Program-made: the position numbers and the translations under genes | Notes under the pieces: generated by a model | Database searches by the model: none | Told to the model about the DNA's origin: nothing | What the model saw: only the letters and a program-made list of their open reading frames with translations | Shown here: positions 1-8,322 of the stretch, in pieces | How positions within the stretch are numbered: the stretch's first letter is position 1 | Layout of the letters: each line of letters begins with the position of its first letter | DNA from: an uncultured Prevotella sp. | GTDB taxonomy: Bacteria; Bacteroidota; Bacteroidia; Bacteroidales; Bacteroidaceae | Length of the DNA: 21,517 nucleotides | Direction of reading: 5' to 3' | NCBI GenBank assembly: GCA_900540885.1 | Contig: UQHJ01000042.1 | Coordinates: 1 to 21,517, forward strand

Positions 1-114
1 TACTACTTTTCCGTAATCTCCCAACTTGCATTTCTCCCACTCCCCCTGAAACTCAGGGAATCTGAGATTTGGGACATTGAGCTTCTTTTGTTCGTTATTT
101 ACTGTCGTTGTCAT
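1..114 (-). CDS. hsdS: Type I restriction-modification specificity subunit HsdS, N-terminal fragment (cut by window edge)
   Basis: HsdS provides the target recognition domains of a type I restriction-modification complex. Only the first 38 codons are present; the frame is open and runs off the left edge. The peptide contains NLRFPEFQGEWE followed by CKLGDYGKVV. Type I S subunits commonly begin this way: a short leader, then P-x-LRFPEF-x-G-x-W, leading into the first target recognition domain. The ATG at 114 is preceded on the minus strand by AAGGA with about 6 bases of spacing, a good ribosome binding site. It lies 53 bases after the DinD-RhuM stop and follows hsdR and hsdM in the same direction, which supports the call. 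The specificity cannot be read because the recognition domains are outside the window. Confidence 0.85.
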   Translation of the reverse strand, partial: MTTTVNNEQKKLNVPNLRFPEFQGEWEKCKLGDYGKVV

Positions 115-167
115 TTTTAATCCTTAATTTGATGTTTCTGAAAAAGTCTACCAGCTTGGTAGATAAT

Positions 168-1583
168 TTAAGTTTCTTTTGGATTGAGGTCGAAAGGCAG
201 CAGAGGCGTATCGTCATCGCCCTTATTAAACCTGTCAAAATCAGATATATATGAATGGTCTTGGATGAGTTTATATTTCTCATATTCTCCATAAGCCTTT
301 GCTCTTGCTTCATCTTGCGAAACAGTTCCTGCCGAAGGGTTTGCCTCATAGTCCATTGCCGCAAGGAACTGGGCAAGTCGCTTTCGCCAATCTTCCATTG
401 TTGTAATGATATGGCGTTGGGCACGAGTTTCTGCAAAGTCAAGAAATGATGTCGTTATGGCATTGAGTTGATTAAGTTCGGTGTCCGACAAATAGTTTTT
501 GGCAACAATTGTGTCAGACTTTTGTACTCTACCGTCTGGTGCTTTCTTCCATGTAGTAAGTCCCATGTGCGGCTGTTCGGCATCGGCTCTGTTATAGACA
601 ATCTCTGCTGCGGTATGATGCGTGACAGCCAAGTGCATCATGTTCTGCACCATCTTGAAGAACAATTTGGTACTTTCTGATTTTGCGTCATAGTCAGCAC
701 TACACTCTGCATAGATGTCAGTTATCTTTTGGTAATAGCGGCGTTCTGACGTGCGTATCTCACGGATGCGTTCCAACAAGTCGTCAAAGTAGTCCTTGCC
801 GAAATGCTTGCCTTGTTTCAGGCGTTCGTCATCAAGTACATACCCCTTAATGATAAACTCCTTCAATACAGATGTAGCCCATATACGGAATTGTGTGGCT
901 TGATAACTGTTCACACGATAGCCAACGGCAATAATGGCATCAAGGTTGTAGAACAAAGGAGTACGTTCAACATCACGCTCACCCTCAAGTTGAACTTGTT
1001 GAATTTTTCTACAAGTTGCCTCTTTTGTAAGTTCTCCACTTTCATAAATTTGAGAAAGGTGATAAGCAATCGTTGCTCGGTCTACGCCAAACAAATCTGC
1101 CATGCGTTTTTGCGACATCCAAAATGTCTCGTTGTTGAATATCACTTCAATGCGGGTTTCACCTTGTGCTGTTTTATACAGCAATATGTTGGATTCCAGT
1201 GAGTTTTGGATAAGTTCTGTGGTAGAAACGGATTGCGAAAAATATTCTCTTGCTTGTTGCACCAGAGGTTTCTTTCCGTCTGCATTTTCAGCTATAATCA
1301 TGCACGCCATACGAGACAAACGGAATATGTTCACCTTTCTATATGCACCACTACCGAGCTTGACCATATCAACCGTTTGGTTGAAATGGTCATCAATCTT
1401 CATACCTTTTTGATTGGCTACGGCAATTGCCTTATTTATGACATTTTGGAATTTCCAGTTAGTAGAATATCCCATAGCGTTGCACAGGTCGCGCGAACTC
1501 CAATATTCCTTGTTGTTTTCGTCAGTCCTGCGGATAGCATCAAACGTAGGACGCATTTCTGGTATATTATCTTTCTCAGCCAT
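168..1583 (-). CDS. DinD-like (BRO-N type) / RhuM fusion protein in a type I RM operon
   Basis: This 471-residue protein appears to join two families that are usually separate. Residues about 13-120 resemble DinD: FDAIRRTDEN, then EYWSSRDLCNAMGYS, DDHFNQTVDMVKLGSGAYRK and LSRMACMIIAENAD. Residues about 133-440 resemble RhuM: RIEVIFNNETFWMSQKRMAD, LFGVDRATIAYHLSQIYESG, FYNLDAIIAVGYRVNS and QFRIWATSVLKEFIIKGY. RhuM and DinD genes are often found inside type I RM loci, but their biochemical roles there are unclear. The reading frame extends to a TTG at 1634 that overlaps the end of hsdM. I prefer the ATG at 1583, which leaves a 43-base gap after hsdM and starts just before the DinD-like domain. 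The SD is weak (AGAAGAACG). The gene sits between hsdM and hsdS, so it is probably co-transcribed with both. Family calls are confident; function is not known. Confidence 0.82.
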   Translation of the reverse strand: MAEKDNIPEMRPTFDAIRRTDENNKEYWSSRDLCNAMGYSTNWKFQNVINKAIAVANQKGMKIDDHFNQTVDMVKLGSGAYRKVNIFRLSRMACMIIAENADGKKPLVQQAREYFSQSVSTTELIQNSLESNILLYKTAQGETRIEVIFNNETFWMSQKRMADLFGVDRATIAYHLSQIYESGELTKEATCRKIQQVQLEGERDVERTPLFYNLDAIIAVGYRVNSYQATQFRIWATSVLKEFIIKGYVLDDERLKQGKHFGKDYFDDLLERIREIRTSERRYYQKITDIYAECSADYDAKSESTKLFFKMVQNMMHLAVTHHTAAEIVYNRADAEQPHMGLTTWKKAPDGRVQKSDTIVAKNYLSDTELNQLNAITTSFLDFAETRAQRHIITTMEDWRKRLAQFLAAMDYEANPSAGTVSQDEARAKAYGEYEKYKLIQDHSYISDFDRFNKGDDDTPLLPFDLNPKET

Positions 1584-1626
1584 ATAAAACGTTCTTCTAA
1601 AATTGTCCCAACCTGGTACAAAAAAT

Positions 1627-3183
1627 TTATTCAACCAATCCCAACTCTTTCAGATAGCCTTCAATTTCTTTGTCAAGGTCGGCACGTTTGGCTTCCAAAT
1701 CTTTGATTTCCTTCATGACAGCATGGATGTCAATAGGTTCTTCTTCCTCAAAAGTATCAACGTAACGAGGAATGTTGAGGTTGTAGTCGTTCTCGGCTAC
1801 CTCCTGCAATGTGGCGAGATGACTGTACTTTTCTATCTCCTTGCGCTCACGATAGGTATCAACAATCTTCTTGATATGCTGCGGACGGAGCTTGTTCTGG
1901 GTTTTGACCTTTTCAAACTCCTTGCTGGCATCAATGAACAGAATATTGTCATCCTCCTTACGGCACTTCTTGAATACCAAGATACATGTCGGGATGCTTG
2001 TGCCATAGAATATATTGGCAGGAAGTCCGATGATGGCATCCACATAGTTCTTCTTCTCAATGAGGAAACGACGGATTACGCCCTCGGCATTGCCACGGAA
2101 CAACACTCCATGAGGAGCGACACAAGCCATTGTGCCACCCTCATTGAGGTGGTAAATCATGTGAAGTATAAAGGCATAATCGGCTGTCTTGCGTGGTGCC
2201 AAGCGTCCTGCCTTACTGAAACGATCATCGTTGTTGAACTTATCGGCTGCACTCCATTCGGCAGAGAAGGGAGGATTGGCTACCACAGCGTCAAACTGTG
2301 TATCGCCAAAGGCATCAGCCTCCAAAGTATCGCCATTCTCTATGCGGAAGTTGCTGAACTTTATGCCATGAAGAAGCATATTCATACGAGCCAAGTTGTA
2401 GGTCGTAGGGTTCTTCTCCTGTCCGAAAATCTCGTTTGCATGACCTATGCTTGCTGCACGTAGCAACAGCGAGCCACTACCACAAGTGGGGTCATAGACA
2501 TTGCGCAGACGAGCATGACCGATGGTTACGATCTCTGCCAAAATACGGCTCACTTCCTGAGGAGTGTAGAACTCACCAGCTTTCTTGCCAGCACCCGCGG
2601 CAAATTGGCTAATCATATACTCGTAGGCATCACCGAGAATATCAATCTCTTGCGATGCTTCCACACCAAAGTCAATATCATCAAGGGCAAGAAGAACATT
2701 GCTAACCAAAGTATTCTTGTCATCGGCAGTCTTGCCCAACTTGGGTGAAGCAAGGTCAATGTCAGAGAATAGACCGCCAAAGTCTTCTTCGCTGTCCTGT
2801 CCGAGGGTACTGTCCTCAATACGCTTCAATGAGCGTTCGAGCATAGGCAGAATGTTCTCCTTTCTCTTAATACTCTCAATGACAGACGAGAACAGGAAGT
2901 TTGGTTCAATGAAGTAGCCGATATTTTCCAAACATTCGGTCTTGACTTCTTGTTGCAATGCCTCAATATCCTCGTCTTTCTCCATTGCCCACAACTCTTT
3001 GAATGTGACTTCATCGTCCACCAATGCGTCATTGGCATGCTTCTCTATCTTCTCCGACAAATACTTGTAGAAGATAAAACCAAGGGTGAAGTACATGAAG
3101 TCACTTGCCGACATATTGCCACGCAGTTTGTTTGCAACTTCCCAGAGTTGGTTTCTTAAATTTTGCTGAAGCTCTTCTGACAT
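1627..3183 (-). CDS. hsdM: Type I restriction-modification DNA methyltransferase subunit HsdM
   Basis: HsdM transfers a methyl group from S-adenosylmethionine to adenine (N6) in the target site set by HsdS. It is also needed for restriction by the HsdR-containing complex. The 518-residue protein begins with the HsdM N-terminal helical domain (LRNQLWEVANKLRG). GEFYTP lies at 203-208, the SAM-binding motif DPTCGSGSLL at 231-240 and the catalytic NPPF motif at 303-306. The C-terminal end (from about 480) is a predicted coiled coil (IKDLEAKRADLDKEIEGYLKEL), usual for contact with HsdS. It starts 16 bases after hsdR. Length and motifs are normal and no lesion is visible. Confidence 0.97.
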   Translation of the reverse strand: MSEELQQNLRNQLWEVANKLRGNMSASDFMYFTLGFIFYKYLSEKIEKHANDALVDDEVTFKELWAMEKDEDIEALQQEVKTECLENIGYFIEPNFLFSSVIESIKRKENILPMLERSLKRIEDSTLGQDSEEDFGGLFSDIDLASPKLGKTADDKNTLVSNVLLALDDIDFGVEASQEIDILGDAYEYMISQFAAGAGKKAGEFYTPQEVSRILAEIVTIGHARLRNVYDPTCGSGSLLLRAASIGHANEIFGQEKNPTTYNLARMNMLLHGIKFSNFRIENGDTLEADAFGDTQFDAVVANPPFSAEWSAADKFNNDDRFSKAGRLAPRKTADYAFILHMIYHLNEGGTMACVAPHGVLFRGNAEGVIRRFLIEKKNYVDAIIGLPANIFYGTSIPTCILVFKKCRKEDDNILFIDASKEFEKVKTQNKLRPQHIKKIVDTYRERKEIEKYSHLATLQEVAENDYNLNIPRYVDTFEEEEPIDIHAVMKEIKDLEAKRADLDKEIEGYLKELGLVE

Positions 3184-3199
3184 ATCTTTTGTTTTTTTC

Positions 3200-6061
3200 T
3201 TATTCCCAATTAAATACTTTTATTATTGTTCTTAGTTTGTCCATGATGCGGGTGAACGCCTTGCGCTTCTTTATCAGTCCGAGGTGTTTCTCTTTCAATG
3301 CCTCTTGTATGATTTCTGGCTGTTCCTTTTGCAAGTAGTCATATTCAGAGAGGTAGTGATTGAGCACGGATGCATCCAAATCCTCTTCCTTGGCAAGTGT
3401 CTTTACGGCATTGTCGCGCTCGGTGACGATGTAGTTGTTCAACCGTTCTTCAAGGTCGCTTGTGCCGTCAGCCTTTTGTTTGCGAGCCATGAAATTGTCA
3501 CGATCATCATCCACATTCTTCTGGATAAAACCGTCAATGAGTTTTGCCTTACTGCGAAGTTCAACATCCTTAATCATTGTGTCGATGATGTGCTTACGCC
3601 TCTCTTCGTAGTCCTCGCTATAAGGATTGAGGTCTGCAATCAACTCCAGAATGTAAGCCACATTGATGATGTCGCTATGCAGAAGTTCCAAGCAGAAATC
3701 AATATCGCCCATACCAGTTGCGGCTTCTTCAAGAGGGTCTGGTTCACCTACCATGCTTGGGTCTTCCTCTGGAACTTGATAACCTTTCTTTGGATCATCG
3801 TTCTTGACAGCAAACGAATCGTATATATCAAGATACTTGCTGCGGAAGTCCATAAACTGTTGTTCTGTCATTCCGAGGTCGGGAGCATCCTCCTCAAACT
3901 CATCATACACTTGTATCTCTGCGTGTTTCTTGATAATGTCACGGAAAGCGAGGATAAACAGCTTCTTGTCGTTCTCACTTTGCAAATAGTCCACAAAATG
4001 AGGTTCGGGATAATGCTCCAAGAAGTCCTTTGTCAATTCTTGATAGTGGGTTTTGACATCATCAAATGGTGGTCGCACAATATCTTCAAGATTATTGCTG
4101 TTGCTGAAAAGTTTGATGGACTCGTCTACCTTGCTTTTCAAGTCACGGAAGCAAACCACCTTACCGAAACGCTTCTTCTCGTTCAACACACGGTTGGTAC
4201 GGCTGAACGCCTGCAACAAACCATGATACTCCATGTTTTTGTCAACATAGAGCGTGTTGAGCTTCTTGCTGTCAAAGCCAGTAAGGAACATACCGACAAC
4301 CAAGCAGAGGTCAAGTGGCTTCATGTCCGCCTTCTTTTTCTTCATGCGAAGGTTGATGTCATCGTAATATGCACGGAAGTTTTCTGTAGTGAAACTCGTT
4401 CCATACATATTATTATAGTCATCCATGATGGCTTGCAGTTCGTCTGCTTCGCCTGTGCTGTCGCTTACATAACCGCCAGTGTTCATACCGGTCTGCTCAT
4501 CGTCTTGACTACTATTGGCAGCGTATGTGAAAACAGCTCCAATCCTTATCTTCGGATTGAGGCTTTTGAATATCTTGTAGTAACGGATTAGCATCGGCAC
4601 TGACTGCACGGCAAACAATGCGTCAAACTCTCCATCGAATGTTGACTTATTGAAATTATTAAGGATAAATTTTGCTATCTCCGTCATGCGGTCTTGGTCG
4701 GCATTATCCACATCCTCATTGCCGTGGTAATACTCCACAAGAAAACCAAGCACATTTTCATCGGCAATGGCATCCTTTATCAAGTATTTGTGAAGACAGT
4801 TGCCGAAGATTTCCTTTGTGGTATGTCCGTCCACCGCATTCTCAACAAATATAGGAGTACCAGTAAAACCGAATATCTGCGTGTTGTCGAAGAACTTAAC
4901 GATGTTCTTGTGGCAATCTCCGAAATGGCTTCGATGACACTCATCGAATATCATCACGATGCGAGAATGACGTATTTCTTCTATGCGACTGCTATACCAC
5001 TGCTTGCTAACAGCTGCATTCAGTTTCTGAATGGTGGTGATAATGATCTTTGAATTACTGTGCAGACGCTTCACCAGTTCGTCTGTGTTGTCGGTACTGT
5101 CAACGGCACCAGGCTCAAAGGCCTCGTATTCGGCTTGTGTCTGCGTGTCAAGGTCGTGGCGGTCTACCACAAACATCACCTTATCCACATCGTCCAACTC
5201 CGATACAAGTTGGGCTGCCTTGAATGATGTCAAGGTCTTTCCTGCACCAGTTGTATGCCAGATATAACCGTTATCGTTGGAGTTTTCTACACGGTCGAGA
5301 ATCTTCTCCACTGCATAGAACTGATAAGGACGAAGCACCATCAGACATTTGTCCCCCTCATGCAAGACGATATACTTACCGATAATCTTGCCCAACGTAC
5401 ACTTGTCGAAGAACACTGTGGCAAACTTCTCCAAGTCGTTGAAAGGCACATTGGCTGCGTCCGTCCAGTTGAATGTGAACTTATAGCCACTATTCGGGTT
5501 GTTGGCGAAATAGCGAGTGTTTACACCATTGGATATGACGAACAGTTGGATGTAATCAAACAGTCCATGGAAAGAAGTCTTGTGATAGCGTTGTATCTGA
5601 TTATATGCCTGTTTCAATTCTACGCCTCTACGCTTCAGTTCTATCTGAACCAATGGCAATCCGTTGATAAGTATCGTCACATCGTAGCGACACTTCTTTC
5701 TGCCCTCAACCGTGATTTGATTGGAAACTTGAAACTCGTTCTGACACCAGTGAGTGCGGTTCAAGAACTCCACCCATAGGCGTTCACCGCTTTCCAGTTC
5801 AAGCGGAAAGAGGTCTCGCAGTTTCTTTGCCTTTTCAAAGCGAGTGCCACCTTCAAGATAGATAAGTATCTTTTCAAACTCAGACTCTGTAAATTCGGTA
5901 CGACCCAATTCTTCCAACTTCTTCTTGTTGTGTTTCTCCAACTGTTTCTTGAAGTTGGCAGACAGGTTCTTCTCTTCTTCAATATGAACATACTCGTAGT
6001 TCATCTTTTGAAGAGTATCTATAAGTCCGTTTTCGAGGGCAGCTTCACTTTGTACTGACAT
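3200..6061 (-). CDS. hsdR: Type I restriction endonuclease subunit HsdR
   Basis: HsdR is the ATP-driven translocase and nuclease subunit of the type I enzyme; it cuts unmethylated DNA away from the recognition site. The 953-residue protein has a PD-(D/E)XK nuclease at the N-terminus, with D127 and IELK at 140-143. An SF2 helicase core follows: Walker A HTTGAGKT (269-276), VVDR (298-301), DECH (373-376) and GFTGTP (398-403). Later helicase motifs are GMFLTGFD and the QAFSRTNR segment. The C-terminal third is the acidic and helical HsdM-contact region, ending EKHLGLIKKRKAFTRIMDKL. All catalytic motifs are intact. It is the first structural gene of the operon, 16 bases ahead of hsdM, and follows the XRE gene after a 116-base gap containing a hairpin. 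Confidence 0.97.
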   Translation of the reverse strand: MSVQSEAALENGLIDTLQKMNYEYVHIEEEKNLSANFKKQLEKHNKKKLEELGRTEFTESEFEKILIYLEGGTRFEKAKKLRDLFPLELESGERLWVEFLNRTHWCQNEFQVSNQITVEGRKKCRYDVTILINGLPLVQIELKRRGVELKQAYNQIQRYHKTSFHGLFDYIQLFVISNGVNTRYFANNPNSGYKFTFNWTDAANVPFNDLEKFATVFFDKCTLGKIIGKYIVLHEGDKCLMVLRPYQFYAVEKILDRVENSNDNGYIWHTTGAGKTLTSFKAAQLVSELDDVDKVMFVVDRHDLDTQTQAEYEAFEPGAVDSTDNTDELVKRLHSNSKIIITTIQKLNAAVSKQWYSSRIEEIRHSRIVMIFDECHRSHFGDCHKNIVKFFDNTQIFGFTGTPIFVENAVDGHTTKEIFGNCLHKYLIKDAIADENVLGFLVEYYHGNEDVDNADQDRMTEIAKFILNNFNKSTFDGEFDALFAVQSVPMLIRYYKIFKSLNPKIRIGAVFTYAANSSQDDEQTGMNTGGYVSDSTGEADELQAIMDDYNNMYGTSFTTENFRAYYDDINLRMKKKKADMKPLDLCLVVGMFLTGFDSKKLNTLYVDKNMEYHGLLQAFSRTNRVLNEKKRFGKVVCFRDLKSKVDESIKLFSNSNNLEDIVRPPFDDVKTHYQELTKDFLEHYPEPHFVDYLQSENDKKLFILAFRDIIKKHAEIQVYDEFEEDAPDLGMTEQQFMDFRSKYLDIYDSFAVKNDDPKKGYQVPEEDPSMVGEPDPLEEAATGMGDIDFCLELLHSDIINVAYILELIADLNPYSEDYEERRKHIIDTMIKDVELRSKAKLIDGFIQKNVDDDRDNFMARKQKADGTSDLEERLNNYIVTERDNAVKTLAKEEDLDASVLNHYLSEYDYLQKEQPEIIQEALKEKHLGLIKKRKAFTRIMDKLRTIIKVFNWE

Positions 6062-6115
6062 ATCTTATCTTTTTTATCGTTACACTTATAAGAAGGTTTT
6101 CGTTAAGCCAGATGA

Positions 6116-6142
6116 GCAGAGCTAAGTTTACTTAAGCTCTGC
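6116..6142. other. Hairpin between the XRE regulator and hsdR
   Basis: GCAGAGCT (6116-6123) pairs with AGCTCTGC (6135-6142). The stem continues inward as AAG/CTT past one bulged base. It lies between the XRE stop (6178) and the hsdR start (6061). No T-run follows on the minus strand, so it does not look like a complete intrinsic terminator. It could be an attenuator, an mRNA stability element, or an operator for the XRE protein. The next 35 bases hold a second, weaker dyad (GCCATG ... CATGGC). Confidence 0.5.
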
Positions 6143-6177
6143 CATGGCGAGAAAACGTGCCATGAAATGGAACATGG

Positions 6178-6405
6178 CTATTCATTCGTTTGCAGGAAAT
6201 GAATATCCAAGGCATTCTCTATTTTGCTTATGGCTTCAAGCGAAAGATTCTCACGCCCTTTTAAGATTTTTGAAATATACTGTTGGGTGCAATTCATTTT
6301 CTCTGCCAACATCTTTTGAGTCATTCCAAGTTCCTTCATTCTTGCTGACATGATATTGGCTATCATCTGCGAATGGTTAAACCACGGTTTTTCTTTTTGG
6401 CTCAT
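6178..6405 (-). CDS. XRE-family helix-turn-helix regulator upstream of hsdR
   Basis: A 75-residue single-domain DNA-binding protein. The Cro/CI-type HTH spans about residues 28-50 (GMTQKMLAEKMNCTQQYISKILKG), and the supporting helix follows (NLSLEAISKIENALDI). I chose the ATG at 6405 because GGGAG lies 6 bases upstream. The frame also reaches an ATG at 6450, but that one has no SD and would add 15 unusual residues. It is on the same strand as hsdR and sits next to it, so it may act as a controller of the RM operon; this is inferred from position. No toxin partner gene is visible on either side, which argues against a toxin-antitoxin pair. Confidence 0.85.
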   Translation of the reverse strand: MSQKEKPWFNHSQMIANIMSARMKELGMTQKMLAEKMNCTQQYISKILKGRENLSLEAISKIENALDIHFLQTNE

Positions 6406-6504
6406 TTGTGCTCCCTTATTTTGAACAGGAGATATTGTTTCCTTTATCATCTTAGACGTATTTCGCTTTGTACCATTTATATTTGGTTATTGCCATTTCG
6501 CCTA

Positions 6505-6535
6505 CAAAGATAACTGATTTTAATGTGAAAGCACA
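6505..6535 (-). promoter_or_regulatory. Probable Bacteroidota-type promoter for XRE-hsdRM operon
   Basis: On the minus strand the -7 box TATCTTTG (6505-6512) is a perfect match to TAnnTTTG. Nineteen bases upstream is TGTG (6532-6535), one mismatch from the -33 TTTG. The start would be about 100 bases before the preferred XRE start codon. It is the only good -7 box found upstream of the operon. Confidence 0.5.
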
Positions 6536-6619
6536 ACTGTAGGGTTGTCTCTCTATGTAAATGAGACAAAATTATGCAATTGACTTGTTTTTGTAGTCTA
6601 TTATACTTCAAGATGAAAC

Positions 6620-7174
6620 CTATAGCTCCAAATAACGCTTCACTCATTGTACGGTACTTACCCCTTTACCACAGAACTTCACCGCCTCCCTTATGGAATA
6701 GCCTTTACGGAGTAGACTTATTACTTCCCTATATTCGATTTTCATCTGTTCTGCCGTTTTTACAGAGCCTACCTTGCGTCCGAGTTTCCACCTTTCTCTA
6801 TATACCGTTTCCGTCCTGACTGCAATCAGAATGAGATATTGAAGTCGTCTAAACTTTTCTGACGAAGATTTGATTTGGAGTTTTATCTCTTCTAAATTCA
6901 ATCTTCACCTTTCTTTTTGGCCGTTTTTTGCCCTTTCATCGGTCGTGTAACTCGCTACACTCCCTCTTCAAGGCCCCAAAACGCCTCAAAAATAAAGGCA
7001 AATCTTGAATTTCATAAAAGTTCAGACGACTTCATTGTCACGCTCCAATTGCGCACAGGTCGAAAGCGTGGCTATCATTATAGGAGCAAAGAGGAACGGA
7101 TGTCCTTCATCATCCAATAATATAAGTTGTTCCCAATCGGCTAATTTAGGAAAGAATAACGAACCCATCCAAGA
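6620..7174 (-). pseudogene. Decayed serine site-specific recombinase (resolvase/invertase family), C-terminal two-thirds
   Basis: Read on the minus strand, 7174-7034 encodes LILLDDEGHPFLFAPIMIA followed by TLSTCAQLERDN. This matches the end of the serine recombinase catalytic domain (the QLERDNI helix). After removal of the 193-bp insertion at 6841-7033 the frame continues as ISF-stop-LQSGRKRYIEKGG. A one-base loss (near 6786) shifts to KLGRKVGSVKTAEQ, then REVISLLRKGYSIREAVKF and GVSTVQ-stop-VKRYLEL with the natural stop at 6620-6622. Both premature stops (TGA at 6826-6828 and at 6644-6646) sit where Arg is expected, so each fits a CGA to TGA change. The C-terminal HTH (about 45 residues) is well preserved. 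The N-terminal catalytic serine region is not recognisable upstream. The gene is non-functional. It may have served a nearby invertible or mobile region, but nothing shows which. Confidence 0.72.
6841..7033. mobile_element. 193-bp MITE-like insertion element with terminal inverted repeats and ATT target duplication
   Basis: The plus-strand left end is GAAGTCGTCTAAACTTTTCT followed by GA. The reverse complement of the right end is GAAGTCGTCTGAACTTTTAT followed by GA. The first 22 positions match at 20. Similarity then resumes with GAAGATTTG versus CAAGATTTG. The element is flanked by ATT at 6838-6840 and 7034-7036. Removing it with one ATT joins LERDN directly to ISF in the recombinase relic, which independently confirms the boundaries. 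The inside carries no transposase frame, only short peptides such as MKGQKTAKKKGED (from 6939) and an internal dyad GTGTA ... TACAC. It is too short to move by itself and would need a transposase in trans; the family is not identified. Confidence 0.75.
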
Positions 7175-7296
7175 TCAGCTCTTATTCCTAATAGACTGTA
7201 AATCAGTGATATTACATCACCTTACTATCCTTTCATTTTCGATGGTTAGACCCGCTTGGGATAATTGTAGAGGCTTTCAAATTGCAGTTTACTTAA

Positions 7297-8304
7297 TTAT
7301 TCTTTTAAGAACTCACTGACAATACGAACGGATTCGTTGAAGGCCGTGGGCTGACCGGGGACGGTGATGAAGAGGTGAGTGGCGGTGGGGAATACGTGAT
7401 ACGAAAGCGGGTGATCTAAGGATTGTAAGCGCTTGGCCCAAGCAGCGGTTTGGTCAAACAAGATGTCGTGACCTGCTGATATGAGCAACACGGGAGGTAA
7501 TTGCTGCAAGGTATCGTCGGTGGCTAAACCTACAGAGACGAGTGGACTTTGCTGTTGACCTGCAGCGTAAGCTTCGTTAAAGGCTTCGAGTAGCTCGGCA
7601 TCGTCACCATAACCTTGGGCGTAAGTGCGCCACGAAGGAGTGGAGCGGGTGAAGAGTTCCGTTACGGGATAGATGGGGATAAGGCTATAGACACTGCTCT
7701 TGCCACCTACGGTCATAGCAGTGGCTATGGCCAAGTTGCCGCCAGCACTGTCGCCTCCAATGCTAACGCGCGTGGTGTCGCCCCCAAATTCTGCGGCATG
7801 GCCTTTGAGATAATTGAAAGCCATGCGGCAGTCATCGAGCGGAGCGGGGTAAGCATGTTCGGGTGCTAAACGATAGTTGAGTGCTACGACGCAAATGTTG
7901 GCCCTCTTGGCTACGGCAGCACAAAAGCGCATGCAACTATTAATGCTACCCAAACACCAGCCGCCCCCATGTAGATAGAGCAAGACGGGACGTGGCTTTG
8001 AGGTGGGTTGCGTTGATCGAAATAAAGTCATAGTGGGAGTGAGCGTAACGGCTTTTACTCCTTCGGGCAGCGTAGGAGCAACGTTGCGGCTCTCGCGGAT
8101 TTGTTGCAACGCGCGTGCATCTCCTTGTATGGCCATACGCACGGCCAAAGCCTGCGTATGTTGCAATGTGGGCGACATTGACTGCAAGAAGGCGGTCTCG
8201 TCACGTTGCATGGCTTGTTGTAAGGCTTCGCTTGGGACTGTTTGGGCACAGCAGGGCGAGAGCAATGCGGTAATAAATAAGAAGATGGGAAAAAGACGTT
8301 TCAT
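7297..8304 (-). CDS. Secreted alpha/beta hydrolase (HSL-type esterase/lipase)
   Basis: A 335-residue serine hydrolase of the hormone-sensitive lipase group, likely cleaving short-chain esters. The oxyanion-hole motif HGGGW is at 112-116. The nucleophile Ser186 lies in GDSAGG (184-189). Asp280 in HDILFD and His310 in ATHLF complete the triad. YRLAPEHAYPAPLDD (144-158) is the standard HSL family signature. The first 20 residues form a signal peptide ending CCAQ, so the protein is exported; the two cysteines leave a lipoprotein reading open. Residues 22-100 form a helical cap region. It stands alone: the terminator-like hairpin at 8323-8357 separates it from ettA. Family is certain, substrate unknown. 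Confidence 0.92.
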   Translation of the reverse strand: MKRLFPIFLFITALLSPCCAQTVPSEALQQAMQRDETAFLQSMSPTLQHTQALAVRMAIQGDARALQQIRESRNVAPTLPEGVKAVTLTPTMTLFRSTQPTSKPRPVLLYLHGGGWCLGSINSCMRFCAAVAKRANICVVALNYRLAPEHAYPAPLDDCRMAFNYLKGHAAEFGGDTTRVSIGGDSAGGNLAIATAMTVGGKSSVYSLIPIYPVTELFTRSTPSWRTYAQGYGDDAELLEAFNEAYAAGQQQSPLVSVGLATDDTLQQLPPVLLISAGHDILFDQTAAWAKRLQSLDHPLSYHVFPTATHLFITVPGQPTAFNESVRIVSEFLKE

Positions 8305-8322
8305 GGAAATGGGTAGATATAG

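Noticed and set aside
3284..4591. 435-codon open frame on the plus strand
   Set aside because: It lies entirely antisense to hsdR, whose helicase and nuclease motifs are intact; its translation has no recognisable domain and the length is a codon-usage shadow.
6545..6569. TTGTCTC ... GAGACAA dyad as a terminator
   Set aside because: Only 7 bp with an 11-base loop and no T-run on either side; too weak to call.
6644..6901. 85-residue minus-strand frame as an independent gene
   Set aside because: It starts at a TTG inside the inserted element and its first 20 or so residues come from that element; the rest is the frameshifted C-terminus of the recombinase relic.
1..7300. Complete phase-variable type I RM system with invertible hsdS
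   Set aside because: Only the first 38 codons of hsdS are in the window, and the nearby recombinase is a serine-type relic; no inverted hsdS copies can be seen.
7005..7319. 104-codon plus-strand frame next to the esterase
   Set aside because: It crosses the end of the inserted element and runs antisense to the recombinase relic; no domain or promoter supports it.
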